Shown one piece after another: positions 40,201 to 51,180 of a DNA stretch of 64,000 nucleotides; within the stretch, counting starts at the first letter, position 1; each line of letters begins with the position of its first letter. Both the position numbers and the translations under genes were made by a program. Location: positions 24,200,725 to 24,264,724 of the forward strand of contig OX419344.1 in the NCBI GenBank assembly GCA_948470475.1, in the 5' to 3' direction. Below the pieces are notes generated by a model. The model saw only the letters and a program-made list of their open reading frames with translations. It was not told the origin of the DNA and made no database searches. The DNA comes from Galaxea fascicularis (taxonomy: Eukaryota > Cnidaria > Anthozoa > Scleractinia > Euphylliidae).

Positions 40201-43200
40201 TTGTTTAAAAGAAAAAAAAACTCTGGGATTCTTCTCTGTACCATGATGATCCAACCTTGTTCCCAATGATTTCCTTTTCCTATGTTTTCTATTTCTCTTT
40301 TCCATGCAGGCTGAGGAGTTGGTTAAAGTTTATCCACCTTTCGTCAACTACTTTGAGATGACAAAGGAAACTGTGGCGAGATGCGATCGAGAATCGCCAA
40401 GATTTCACGCTTTCTTAAAGGTACACTCCTCCTTGACCCAGTTTCGCTTAGCTGTGACAAAGATCTTTCATTAACTTTTTGAAGTCTGGAAAAGTCCTGG
40501 TAATTTGTTTCGGAGAAACCCGGGGTACGAACCCTGTACAGTCAAGAACCGCTCGTTTGCATCGTTGACCAGCTTATCTATGCGTTGTTGTCTTTTACCT
40601 TCCCTTAAGTCTTTTAATTACGAAGGGTGACTCACAAAACACATTCGTAAGGCAGTTAAAGGAGTTACAGTGACATTTTCATGATGGCTGTTTTGTTATT
40701 CCCTTTAGGCGTGTCTCAGCAGACCAGAGTGTGGACGGCAAAGCCTGGCTGAACTGCTTATCAGACCTGTACAAAGATTACCCAGCATGAACTTACTGCT
40801 GTCAGGTAAAATAATTTCAGAACAAACACTTACAACCAAAACGCTAAAGGCTAATGTTCGGCTTTCTCCCTCCCCCCATACATGCTCCTCTATAAAGTTA
40901 CAGCCTGTCACCATCATCGAAGCTCCTTTGCGCGCTCAGTGGCCCGCAGGACACGAAATACAGTACTGTTTTATTTTGTCATTATTGACTGTTTGTTTTA
41001 TTGGCGAATTTGATTCCCACGCTCATTGTTCCACTTAACTTTCAGAGTTAGGCGGTCACGAAAAATTGTGAAGGGGTCAGAAGACATTGGTCTTCCCAAA
41101 TTTTCTTACTCAACAATTCAATGTATCGGGTAAGGGAGCCAGCTTTCTCGGGATTTTACCCGAGACCCGTTGGTTATCTGGAACACTGCACTCTTAAGTA
41201 CAGTGGAAATTATATTTTCTTTTCTTCATAAAAAAACTGCCCGTGGGTTTGCGCAATCTATACAGTTGGCCACACACTTTTGTAGCGTGCCCCAATCGTT
41301 ACGTAAACGTCATTGTTATGTTTTTGTTTTAGATCTCTTAAAACACACAGACAAGAAGAACCCTGATCACGCAGCTCTCGGACAGGCGGTGGACTCACTC
41401 AAGAATGTTATGACGTAAGACCACTATTTTCTTCACTTGTTGCATTGATAGGCGTTCCCTTAATACATGTCGTTTAAATTTTGGAGAAATCCTGTAGCTC
41501 TTCTTGACATATATTTTCATTGGTCCCTATGACCTGTAAAGCCTGGTTTTCACTAGCGACGCAAGCATAAGCGCAAACATAACAGCTGTTATTTCACCGT
41601 CAAAACGACCTCGACGCAAGCATAAACACAAGCACAAGGATCAAAATTTTTCCTTCTCTTAAGCCTGGTTTTCACTAGCGACGCAAGCATAAGCGCAAAC
41701 ATATGCACAAGCGCAAGAGAAAACAGCAGAAACATAAGAGGAACGAACCCACTTATTTGTCAAGTCTGGTTTTCACTACAGACGTAAGCACAAGCGCAAG
41801 CACAAGAAAAGGAAAAATTTTGATCCTTGTGTTTGTGCTTGCGCTTGTGTTTATGCTTGCGTCGAGGTCGTTTTCACGGTGAAATAAGAGCTGTTATGTT
41901 TGCGCTTGTGCTTGCGCTTATGCTTGCGTCGCTAGTGAAAACCAGGCTTAACTTCTTTTGGGGCTCGCTACGGGGTCTCTCAAATGTTACCTCTTCCTTA
42001 CAGTCACATAAACGAAGACAAAAGGAAAACAGAATGCCAAGTACAGATGTTTGAGATTCTTAGAGACGTCGATGCGTGTCCTGTAAGTTAAAAGACTTTT
42101 AGTGGAGGCCTTTAAATATGAGTACGAGTATGAAGTCGAGTGTGAGTTCGACTTTTCAAATCTAGTTTGCGTGCTTCAGATTTCATCACCTGAGACATCA
42201 ATCTTGTTTCTACTATCTCCTGATCTGCTGGTAAGCAATAAAGAAGAGTGAGGGTTCAAGGGAGGTGGAGGTGGTTTGAAATTTTGAGTCGATCCCATAG
42301 AATTGTTCATAAAAGGGAAGCCACGAGACATCTGATTTGCTCATCTTATGATGCAGATCCTTAGATTATAAAAAGTTCTGGTCACTGTGTATTTCGTACC
42401 AGCTCAAAGTTTCTCATCTCTTAGTTCCGAGTTTAATTTTTTTTTGCTTTTCTCATAGGCTTACGTTTTATCCTCTCATCGTAAGTACGTAACCAAAGCC
42501 GACACATTCGAGCTGAGTGACACAATATGCGGTAAAGGAGAAGCTGTGACGATCTTCCTTTTCAATGATAGTATGGAGGTATGTAGCGTGAATGTCCAAG
42601 TGCTGTCAAGTGAATTAATACCAAATAAAACCTTGTTTTGAGGATTTGTGTTGAATGTATATGAGAAACATTGTGGAGGATGCACACTTTTTTTGGTGCC
42701 CCTCTCAGACGTGAGACTAAATACAGAAGGGCGAGGTTCTTTCTTTGTGTGAAGTTTCTTTGGTGTTTGTTTGAAGTCTTCTTTATGAGGACACTCCGCC
42801 TCCGCTTCGGGTGGAAAAACGAGATTCCGATGAGATTTCGACGACGAGAACCGGCTGTATTCGCAGGTTATCGTTCATGTTCCAAGTGAGGAGTCATCGT
42901 TGACTGAATCAATTACGGATCTACCTTTGATGATAGCCGCATAGTTGCGTAACCCATAATTTTTGGTCTATATCACTGACAGGTAACTAAACGGCGCGGT
43001 TTAAAAATGATGAATAACGTACCTCTACCAATGAAAAGCCCTGCAGCCCGCACCCCACAAAAGGCCTACAAACACGTGAAATTCATGCCTCTGTCACATG
43101 TCAGACGCGTGGTAGACATCCGTGATAACGACGGTAAGTGTACACTGCTTGTACGACCGTCCTTTAAGATTGATCATTGCCGGTCGCGTGTTCTCGTTTC

Positions 43201-44415
43201 TCTTAGGACGAATCACGAAGGAAAACTGGGTTAGACTTTCAGCAAATCTTAGTAATTCATTACCGCACACGGGTGTGCGCCTTATTTGTCAGCGGCGTGA
43301 AACCCTTCCTTCTTTTTAATGTATTTGTTTTATTTCACAGAGTTTCAGAATTTGTTTGGTATCATCTACCGCTGCTCGCAGGAGTTGAAAGAGAAATTGT
43401 TGATGTTTAGACTTGTGGGTGATGAAATAAACAAACAGGAATGGCTTCAAAAATTGACCACAGGATTAGCTAACACTGCCTGTATGGCGGACACGGTAAG
43501 AACCACTCACCGGGACCTCCCATATGAAACTATTGAACCAAGTCAAGGAAACAACCCCTCCCCCTTGATTTATGTGGGGGATACAGGAGTTTCATTATAA
43601 GCTAGCAACCAACGAAAACGACCGCCCACTTTCTCAAAAGTTACCTCTCACCTCCGCCTACTTTGTCTAGGTATTCAGTCAAATGATTTAAAAAAATTTC
43701 TCGGGTCGCCACCTGTTTGGTTAGCTTAGACAGCCACTTCAAATGTTATTGAAACCCTTAGATGCAATAACTTTCACAACGTTCACCTCGCATAGTGAAT
43801 AGTTGGAACCAACCCCCCTTCCCGTGTTGAACTACTGAGTACTGTGGGTGATACTCCGTACAAAGTTGAGAAGCGTGGGTCTCCTGTGACCTTGGAAGCT
43901 GACGTCAACTTTAATGTTTTTGTTTTTTTTGTTTTTTTTCAGGAAAATTTTTTGACCACAGTGGACCCACACGAATTGATGTTGAGCAAAAGCGATATGT
44001 CAAACGGAACCCTCAGTCGTGCTGTTAGGTAAGCAATGTGCAGTCCATCGTCAGATCACCTCAAATGCCGTTTTTTAATAAGTTTTTTAACTCTTGTCTG
44101 TCTACAATCCAGAGTGGCGAAGAGAACGACAAGAAAAGTCAGCAGAGCGCTGTCCATGAACAAGACGCCCAAAAAGGCGGGAAGTCTGAGGCGGACGAAT
44201 TCCACGTAAGTCTCCGAGTTTTCGAACAGATTTTCCATGCGCCTCCAAATACCATTATTAATCATCTCCCTCATGTTTTCAGTATTTCGCCAGCCATTCA
44301 TCGAGTTCCTAGTGCAAGTCCCCTGATGCCGTCCTCACTTGTTAACAAAGGCTGTCTTCAAGGAGGGAGACCGAGAGCAACAAGTGTGCCAGGAGCAGAA
44401 CCCATGAGCCCGTGA
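31209..44415 (+). CDS. ECT2: ECT2 RhoGEF (epithelial cell transforming 2), complete, 22 coding exons
   Basis: Exons: 31209-31269, 31742-31827, 33931-34311, 35165-35238, 35802-35829, 36365-36464, 36619-36737, 37648-37713, 37817-38018, 38335-38474, 39160-39276, 39630-39698, 40310-40420, 40709-40805, 41333-41414, 42004-42082, 42459-42578, 42983-43133, 43341-43495, 43943-44028, 44113-44205, 44283-44415. All introns are GT-AG and all phases agree, giving 849 residues (human about 880-910). ECT2 activates RhoA at the cell equator to start cytokinesis; its BRCT repeats bind centralspindlin and also hold the GEF autoinhibited. Order: BRCT0 (about 28-110), BRCT1 (about 130-205, with CFTGFRKKEEL and LVHHMGG), BRCT2 (about 213-300, ending WFWASIHMDA), a TP site and nuclear localisation signal (STPVGSRKRKRRK, about 315-327), DH domain (about 396-590, LLQTERNYVEIL and LLIRPVQRLPSMNLLL), PH domain (about 610-745), and a basic tail (RVAKRTTRKVSRAL) that in vertebrates binds membrane. 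The start is the first ATG of a short exon lacking vertebrate similarity, so it is the least certain border. Confidence 0.96.
32262..32345 (+). repeat. Truncated second copy of the 5774-6003 repeat
   Basis: The sequence from gtagtttctaaagaaat to tcaatagagttgat matches the left part of the 5774-6003 repeat in the same orientation, with scattered substitutions. The inverted-arm core is absent. It lies in ECT2 intron 2, just left of the composite element. Confidence 0.65.
32407..33610. mobile_element. Composite TIR element with tandem sub-terminal repeats, in ECT2 intron 2
   Basis: The ends are inverted copies over about 50 bp: ttgtttactgtaggta then tgtcgac-gatctatcggtcgatata on the left (32411-32453), and the reverse complement on the right (33564-33605). 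Inside each end lies an array of degenerate tcggtcga/tcgacagt words on the left (to about 32660) and their reverse complement (tcgaccga, tatcgacc) on the right (about 33274-33590). The core (about 32680-33250) is unrelated to the arrays and carries a retroelement fragment. The structure is that of a non-autonomous DNA transposon whose sub-terminal repeats would bind transposase. It sits in the intron between exons 31742-31827 and 33931-34311 and does not break the gene. Family unknown; no clear target duplication. Confidence 0.75.
32706..33240 (-). pseudogene. Retroelement ORF fragment inside the composite element
   Basis: On the minus strand a frame (33181 down to 32777) encodes KKILPFVTQYNPSVPNLKNI, then PPIISYKRGKSLKDILVRAKL. 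This is a pattern I recall from the region between the reverse transcriptase and the GIY-YIG-like C-terminus of Penelope-like and related retroelements. Upstream and downstream parts are frameshifted (a second frame runs 32984-32706), and the polymerase core is absent. It is a dead fragment carried in the core of the DNA element. The family is an inference from memory. Confidence 0.5.
34863..35027. mobile_element. Small MITE with CAGGGTTCTCAGTAGT termini, ECT2 intron 3
   Basis: The left end cagggttctcagtagt (34863-34878) is matched by the reverse complement actactgagaaccctg (35012-35027). The element is 165 bp, has no coding potential, and lies entirely in the intron before exon 35165-35238. 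CAGGG ends are typical of hAT elements, but I could not find an 8-bp duplication. A similar internal phrase (cgcctgt, tgggc) is repeated within it. Confidence 0.7.
35895..36276. mobile_element. Harbinger-like MITE, ECT2 intron 5
   Basis: The element at 35898-36273 begins ggcccggttcagac and ends gtgaactgggcc; the arms stay similar for about 45 bp through tgaacctaa. It is flanked by TTA on both sides (35895-35897 and 36274-36276), the 3-bp duplication expected of PIF/Harbinger elements. No transposase is encoded. It lies just before ECT2 exon 36365-36464. Confidence 0.65.
41537..41951. mobile_element. Nested Harbinger-like foldback element, ECT2 intron 15
   Basis: The outer element (41540-41948) starts agcctggttttcactagcga and ends with its reverse complement, flanked by TAA (41537-41539 and 41949-41951). 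The arms are built of degenerate gcaagcataagcgcaaac words. A second left end (from 41663) and a third, diverged one (41766) lie inside, so sibling copies appear to have inserted into or duplicated within the element. It contains no gene; the minus-to-plus Leu/Arg-rich frame at 41827 is a by-product. Confidence 0.7.
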
Positions 44416-45352
44416 GGAAGCCATCAGTGTTACTCCACAGACCAAGTTGGTGATGTGTTTATCGCTTGTTATTGTTTGAACACTGGTTACTTTGATGTCA
44501 ACAAAGCTTTGGCGGAACAGCCGCAGCGTCAGTTTTATAGTTGGCAAAGATGCTACTTACTTTGCCCATTAAATCTGAGAAAGGAAAAGGTTTATTTCCT
44601 TTCACGATGCCAGCATGTATTTCTTAGGTTGAAGATTGGTTGGCATTCATTTGCAACAGGAATTTGGCTTGTAGATGAATTTTGGCTTTAGCTTTCCTGG
44701 AAATCCTTTCAGTGAAATGCTGAGCTGAAGTAGTGATTCCAAGAAACAATAATGAACTGGTCTTTTCATGCTGGAGTTCTGGTATAGCATTTCTAAATGT
44801 GGAATTTTTCACGAATGCCGCAATTGGATCCCATCGTTTTAGCGGCCACCTCCAAGTTACTCGAAATCAGATTGATCGCTATATAATTTGAGTTTGTGGG
44901 TACTTGCAGGTTTCGTTAAATAACATCATTCTGCTGAAGAATGAATGAACTGATAACTAGTTTCGTTTGTTGAAATTGTGTAGGAGCTTCGTTGTGCGTG
45001 ATGCAACCTTTAGCTTTGAAACAAGGGAACGTTTATTGTGAGACAAGTCAAGTCTTGTTTGTTATGGATCAATTTTTTCAGCAACGTTCATCTGTTGCAG
45101 TTGATACCGCGAAGCCCCGCGTCATTCAAAACCGAACGCAGTCCCCTTCACTCAGTTTTTTTTTTTTATGAATTTGTGATTTTTGGACCAATTTTCTTCC
45201 CTTATTTTTTCAAATGATCGTGGTTCAACCATATAATTAAATTGCAAGTTAAATATTTTTATCGTCATTAAATGTAAAGAAGTTAAGGATTTTATTTAGA
45301 AAAAAACCGCTCCTTCTGTCAAAAGCAACAAATGCAGTTATTGTTTCCCTTT
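44416..45352. other. ECT2 3' flank
   Basis: This should begin with the ECT2 3' UTR. No AATAAA was found near the stop. The open frames here have no recognisable motif. The stretch ends at the pseudo-exon described next. Confidence 0.5.
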
Positions 45353-45446
45353 GCGAGTCGTCACAGGCTACATTTGAATGCACACCTGGCTGACATGCTT
45401 ACCAGACCTGTACATAGACTTCACTGCATGAACTTACTGCTGCCAG
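45353..45446 (+). pseudogene. Decayed copy of ECT2 exon 14 (DH domain)
   Basis: This segment aligns with ECT2 exon 40709-40805 from the acceptor tract (ttccctttag becomes ttcccttt, with the AG lost) to the donor (CAG|gtaaaa kept). Over the last 70 positions I count 59 identities by eye, including the 15-bp run gcatgaacttactgc. The translation keeps LTRPVHRL-MNLLL where ECT2 has LIRPVQRLPSMNLLL. The acceptor loss and isolation from other exons make it a relic, probably of a partial tandem duplication of ECT2. Neighbouring ECT2 exons were not found beside it. Confidence 0.75.
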
Positions 45447-47159
45447 GTAAAACAGTACTCTTTTACCAAACTGAAAACTGTGAGTTCGCCTTAAATCATG
45501 TTGAGAGAATTTGGCGCTACATCAAGAGATTAATTCCGAAAAAAGAAGTTTCTTGTTTCTCTTTACTAACTGTGCGCACGGTGTAGGATATCCAACAGAT
45601 AGAACTGTGAATTCTTGCTTTACACTGGGGGATGAAAGTCAAACAAAATTATGTAAGGCGTTTTGTAGATTAATAGTTTTCCAAGGTTTTCATTGGCTTA
45701 CCGCTGTCATATAACATCCTCTGTCCAATCACAAGTCAAAGTTTACGCCAAACTCGATGGTGATTGGCTGACGTGCCCGTTGCACATTTTCCCGCGCTTA
45801 ACACCGGTTGTATGTCTGCTGTTAACGAAAGTTGGCCTCTGGCTTATGACAGTCCCTAATGCGCAAGCGCAAGAAAAATTCCGCTCGTGCTCAGGTTAGT
45901 GGTTTTGCTGCGTGCCCTGATTGTCCCAAGTTAGTTAAGTTTGTTGTGATTGGCCAGATGTGAACCTGTGATTTCGGCTTGGATAGTCATTCCCGTTTGT
46001 AGATTACTCCTACAGTCAGATCTCCCAGTTTGGTTTCATTAATGCAAAGGGATTCAGAGTTCAGGGAATTGTTTAAAATACCAAGGTAGAGAGTATTGAC
46101 CCCAAGTTAACATTCAACCAGAGGAGTGATTTTGTATATATATTGTTAACATATGATAATAAATCATATCTTGTATTCAGTTTTATGCTCAATGTCTGAA
46201 CGTCGATCATCGCTCGATCCTTTTATTCTTCTTTCCGTTTACAAGGGGTTGTGACTTATCAATACTCTCAATCAGTAGACTCGACTGAGTTAAAAGCTAA
46301 GCGTTTAATCAATATCTCTCGAATTCGTCTTACAACGGGTGTGTAAAACTACTCTGCTAAAAAAGGGGGTCCCTAGAGTTATATACCGAAATATTGTGTA
46401 ATCGAATGACTAATCTGATCTCCTATTGGTCGTTGCTAAGTTATAATTAATGAAACTTCATTCGAGGTTACATCAATCAATGGTGTTAATTAAGAAACGA
46501 AACTTTTGTTCTGATCAAATTACGAAGTCTCCGACATTGAACTTAAACTAAAAAGCGCGGAAAAGGAAAGACCTCTGAAGTTCTCCTTTTTCCTACGAAA
46601 ACTAGTTTTTCCATACAAATGAAAAGCGCCAAAACCAGCCAAGTAGAGTACATTTCGTGAACGTTGAGCAACAATTCGTTGACTTGCTGCTATGACAGAC
46701 ATTCCTAAGTCACTGAACCTGTTATTTTTCCGAACTTTGGACCGTAAGTCGTAAATACTGCGACCGCCAATGGTCTGTAAAACTGCAGCGACCAACAATT
46801 GATCACAGTGCACCAATCACAGTGCGTTTAATCTTTAAACCTGGCTTTGATCTCTACAATCTCCGCTACAATGATTTTTTGCTAGCCATTAAACGGCGCT
46901 TTAAAAAGGAAAATGCGAGGTTAGCTACTGGAGATACTTTTTTGTTAGTTTGCGTGCACCTATTTGTTAAATTGTCATGCCAAAATTGCCTTGCGCGATG
47001 TCACACATCGTTGTCATCATTGCCTGTAGATGTTTCAAAGTTTATGATTCCCTTCTATGTCTACAATTAAAAGTAATGAAGGTAAAAAAAAAACTATTGA
47101 TACAAATCATACGAAATCAGTTAAAGGTTACTACATTGTCTTCAACTATTCTGTCATAC
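45447..47159. other. Intergenic between ECT2 relic and lysozyme
   Basis: No gene seen. An AATAAA-like word (46157-46163) on the plus strand could serve a transcript ending here. The 3' UTR of the minus-strand lysozyme gene should lie at the right edge. Confidence 0.45.
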
Positions 47160-48327
47160 TCAAGGATGACCTCCAGCGACGGGCTCGCCTCTGATCATGT
47201 GGCCGTCACCCGGTTTGTAACATTTGCCATCTTTACACACTGGGTAATCCGCTGGGCAGCAGTATGTGGGCTGGGCAGGCGGTGGTGGACAGCAGACTTT
47301 GTAAGGTGGTTTGCAACACCTGTTGTATTCACAGCAAGTCGCTTCTGGATAGGGACAGCAAAGTAGCTCATCAAAGGTTTTATCCTTGAAGGTCAAACTA
47401 CCTGAGGAAAGAAACAACGTAAATATAAATCCCCTATTTTTTCTGTCCACCACTCGTTTCCGTTTCCTTTTAATTTGATAAGAAATCTATCGAAGTTTCT
47501 GTCGTTAGCGTTGTTTCCTTATTTTCAGTCGGTTAAAATTATCGAGAAATTATGAAGTTACAAGTTAGGTGGCCTGTCCAAGGCACACGTCTTCTTAATC
47601 GTTGTCACGCAGTGCTTTTCTCATGGTCGCAGTAGAAGTGAAAGCGAAAGTAATCTACTCTACCTTTACAGCATGTCTGCTGATCTTTACTTGCACAACA
47701 TGACGAAGCCTCAGCATCACATGCTTGTGAAAACGGTGGGGAGCAGCCACATCCCTTTCTGACCACATTTGCGTCTTCCATGCAGCGTGATACTGCTTGA
47801 GTGCACCACAGAGATACCGTCAAGTCATCACCTGCTGCCTTCCAGTATTGACGCGTCACCAGATTTGCAAACGTAGTGAACTGCGAAAATCCCGGCCCGC
47901 CAAGAGTGAACGACATGTCCACCATAACGTTCTGCACTGGACAGCAAAGAGTGTCGAATGTCGATATAACCTTCCGGGCGTCTGCTATAGCTACCTTCAG
48001 ACTGATATGCAACAGCTCTTCAACTTGCATTTCTGTTAAGCAAGGAACAGAAGAGCAGTTGCAAAGTGCTGTCGCCTTTGTGACAGGTCCGTTCATGAAC
48101 TTCTCGTAGTCAGCTCCGATCGATTCGAAATCTTTCGGTGCGGCTTTGGTCTGCATGTTGTAACCGATTCCAATGGTTTTTATACCCTTCGTGTCGAGAT
48201 AAACACAGAACTTTTTCCCCTCGTGCCTTACGATCAGGGGTATAGGATCACACATGTCAGCTCGAAAGGAGTGGAGAAACGCAGCAAGCAAAACGACTGA
48301 TACGAGATTAATCTGTTTCATCTTCAT
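47160..48327 (-). CDS. Secreted phage-type (GH24) lysozyme with granulin-like Cys-rich C-terminus
   Basis: Two exons on the minus strand: 48327-47664 and 47401-47160 (GT-AG, phase 1; TGA at 47162-47160), giving 301 residues. A hydrophobic signal peptide (LVSVVLLAAFL, cleavage probably after Ala23) marks secretion. Residues about 28-190 form a T4-lysozyme-like domain with the full family pattern E-x8-D-x5-T (Glu36, Asp45, Thr51, within RHEG and KTIGIGY). It would cleave the beta-1,4 bond of peptidoglycan. A later segment with DMSFTLGGPGFSQF matches the GH24 helix pair. Residues about 200-285 are cysteine-dense, with paired CC (SSCCA, TCCKG, LLCCPYP, ATCCEYN, YCCPADYPVCKDGKCYK), as in granulin repeats, and contain a Pro-rich spacer. 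GH24 is mainly bacterial and phage; animal copies suggest old transfer, but the intron and signal peptide show it is domesticated. Role: digestion or defence (inference). Confidence 0.88.
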
Positions 48328-51180
48328 ATTTCCGTGTCCGAAACTGGCTTCCTGATCTTGATTGAAAGTGAAAGTCGAATAACCATCCCGTTATGAATGT
48401 ATCAGGCGTTGTTATTAATTATATTTGGATCATATTTCAATGTAACCGGCGCGATAGAAATGATTAAATTATTATTATTAATAAGCGCATGCGAGAAGGT
48501 ACGTGCTCTAGTTGGTTCCTAGAAAAACCTTAACGGGAGATTTCCCTGATGTGATTGGTGGAACCACACCACACAGATTTCCTGGAGCGAACGTTGGTGA
48601 ATGCCATGGTCAGTAGACCACTAATTTCCTCCTATCACATGTATCACTGCAATGAACCGGAGCAATATCAGCTTGTTTATTAGGTTTTTACAGCAAAATA
48701 ATTGGTCCGAATGATTATTTTATTGTTTACGATTGTGCTGCTGTGTCCCAGTCCGATTCACCAGCTTGTAACAACCGACCACTCAGGTGGTGATAACTTA
48801 CAGGTAAACAATAGAGATAAAAGAAGGCTTTGCCTCGGCGCACGCCTCTCTTGAATAAAGCTGGGAAACGCATAGCATTTCAAGGCATCACACTGTCTCA
48901 CTTTTGGGTTAATTTCCGTGCATTTGGGCATTTTCTGTTGCTGCGATATTGCAATTTTGTCGAACTGTAGAGCTCTGCCATTAGCGTGTGACAAACAGAA
49001 GAGTTCCGGGGTTACGAATGGTTTCGAACGTCTTCGAAACTTGACAGGAAAACCAGGCGCTTATGACTCCAGGACAGTCTGAGGAACAACACAAGAGGAC
49101 ATTTGATTAGGTATGAAAAAATTGGGTTTTTACTCTTCAATTTTGTTTACTTCCAAAAATAGACCTAAAATTCCATAAGAGCCTGGAGACCGCAAGGAAA
49201 CTGACATGCAACTTGACGATGAGAGTAGGAATATTGAATCTGAAGGGACCCCACCCACGTCACAAAACGCTCCCAAATCCCGAAGCTCAAGCGCGACGAA
49301 CATTTCGTTCAAAAGTGCTACAAAAAAAATGGCTTGACGTGAGATAATAATGCGGGAGATTATCCGTCACGCAATACTCCTTTTACTTGAGAAAAGAGCT
49401 GCTAAGTACAGGAAAACGCTACGAAAAGTACGAGATATCTCGCAGACTAGTTGTGGAAAACGAAGCGCAAGAAAGAAAAAAGAAAAAACGAGCATTAAAA
49501 AAGGAAACTACCCCTACCTCCCGCCCCTTGCCAAAAACATTGACATGCACTTGTCCGTGTTTTATTGGGCTCTGGGAACCAGTACGGAATTCAAACATGG
49601 CGGGCGTTTTGAGTCTCTTTATGTGGTTTGTAGCGAATATGTTCGTGTATTCTAGTCATTAATTACTTACTTGTCATTTTGATGACCATTCTGTAATAGA
49701 ACTGCATTATTACCGGGTAAACGGAAAGAGTCTAGAAGGCCACAGTGTCCAACACAGTGCCCCATAAATTTTGCTGTCAAAAAAATTTGAAGGTAAGCTT
49801 GGATAGTTCCATATCTTTTTGAGATTTAAATCAGAGAGTTGTCGACAGGTATTAATTGAAGCTATACATTCAAAGGAAAGGTCGTTGAAAATTAAAACCA
49901 GGGGTTGTCCTTGGTGTCATGGGGGGAGGGGTGGTGAAGATTTGTGTAAGGAACAGAGGGCTGGTAGGGTGGGCTAGGGGCACACAAGAACAAAGGAATA
50001 TTTAAAGCATTGTTTAATATTGGGTAAATTGAATGACGTTTTTCATTTTACTGTGTAAATCCAAAAACTGTGAACACTTTGATTTGCTTGAAATACAGGT
50101 GTTCACGGTTTTCAGATTTTCAGAGTAGGTTGATGGGTGCAGCACGAAATTCTGTGCTATTCCTTGTTTTTATTAGTAAAATAAAATATGGTTGCATGCA
50201 AGAATAACACTCAGATACAAGGGAATTGAATGGTAGGTATACAGAAACAATTTAGAACCATTTCTGGCTCAATAGTAGTCTTCAGAACAAGGTTATGGCA
50301 AAGTAATTTTCAGAAAATTACAAAACTTAGTGTTGATCTGCCATGTTCGTGTTAAGCTGCTTGGCGGGCATTTGAAGGGAAAAGAGAGGGGGAATTTAGG
50401 CACATGAACAAGGATGAGAAGAATGCCTGCAATGATGCTATTGTTTTATTCTAGCTGCCGCCTAATTAACATGCAAAGATAAGATAACTGTGAAATGTCT
50501 GGCTGTCCAGTCAAGAATTAGCTTTTGTCACCTGTGAGAAGCAGTCCTCAAAAATAAAAAATCACTAAGGATGTGATTGCCTCAGAAGAAGAGAGATTGT
50601 ATTACAAGGAAGTTTCTGGGATTTGAAGTTGGAGAATTTTCTAGTTTAGTACATGTTAATGTGCTCACAGTGACCTTAACACTTCACTGATGGTTTTGCT
50701 GGAGTTAGGTCATGATTTGCTATCCAAGTGGAAATGTCACTCTAAAACGTTCAAAAGATGAAGAAAGCCAGGGTCATAAAGAACATTAGTTTGAGAACTG
50801 TCGTTTATCACTCCTATTACAAGCAGGTAAGCCCATGGCCTCAGTCATCGTTAATGCTGGCCAAGGTCAAATAATCTGCATAGACAGCCTGATTTTTCCT
50901 TCTAGCAAGTAACACAAGCAACAAAGGACAAACTTTTTCCAAGACCAGTTGGCAAAACTGCAAGCAGGGCTGAATTCTAACATAAACTTCAGTAAGACAA
51001 AATCAAAATCTCTCCCATCTACCACCATATAAGAGAATGCCTGCTTGAAAGATTGATCAGCTTACCCAGATAGCATAGGGATATTTGACACATATCTAAT
51101 TCCAATCAATCGCAATTTTTACACTCAGAATCTGAGAAAAACAAGTCAAGCAATAGCATCATTGCCTGTGACTGACAAAC
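48328..51180. other. Lysozyme 5' flank and intergenic, no gene recognised
   Basis: The lysozyme promoter should lie just right of 48327. A possible first exon begins with an ATG at 49598 (MAGVLSLFMWFVANMFVYS), but I see no donor or partner exon that supports it. The remainder is AT-rich with no supported feature. Confidence 0.4.

Noticed and set aside
41827..42054. Leu/Cys/Arg-rich open frame
   Set aside because: It lies in the foldback arms made of gcaagc/gcttgc words and runs into an ECT2 exon in the wrong frame.
49598..49658. First exon encoding MAGVLSLFMWFVANMFVYS
   Set aside because: The start context looks plausible, but no donor or partner exon could be found, and the frame stops after about 20 codons.
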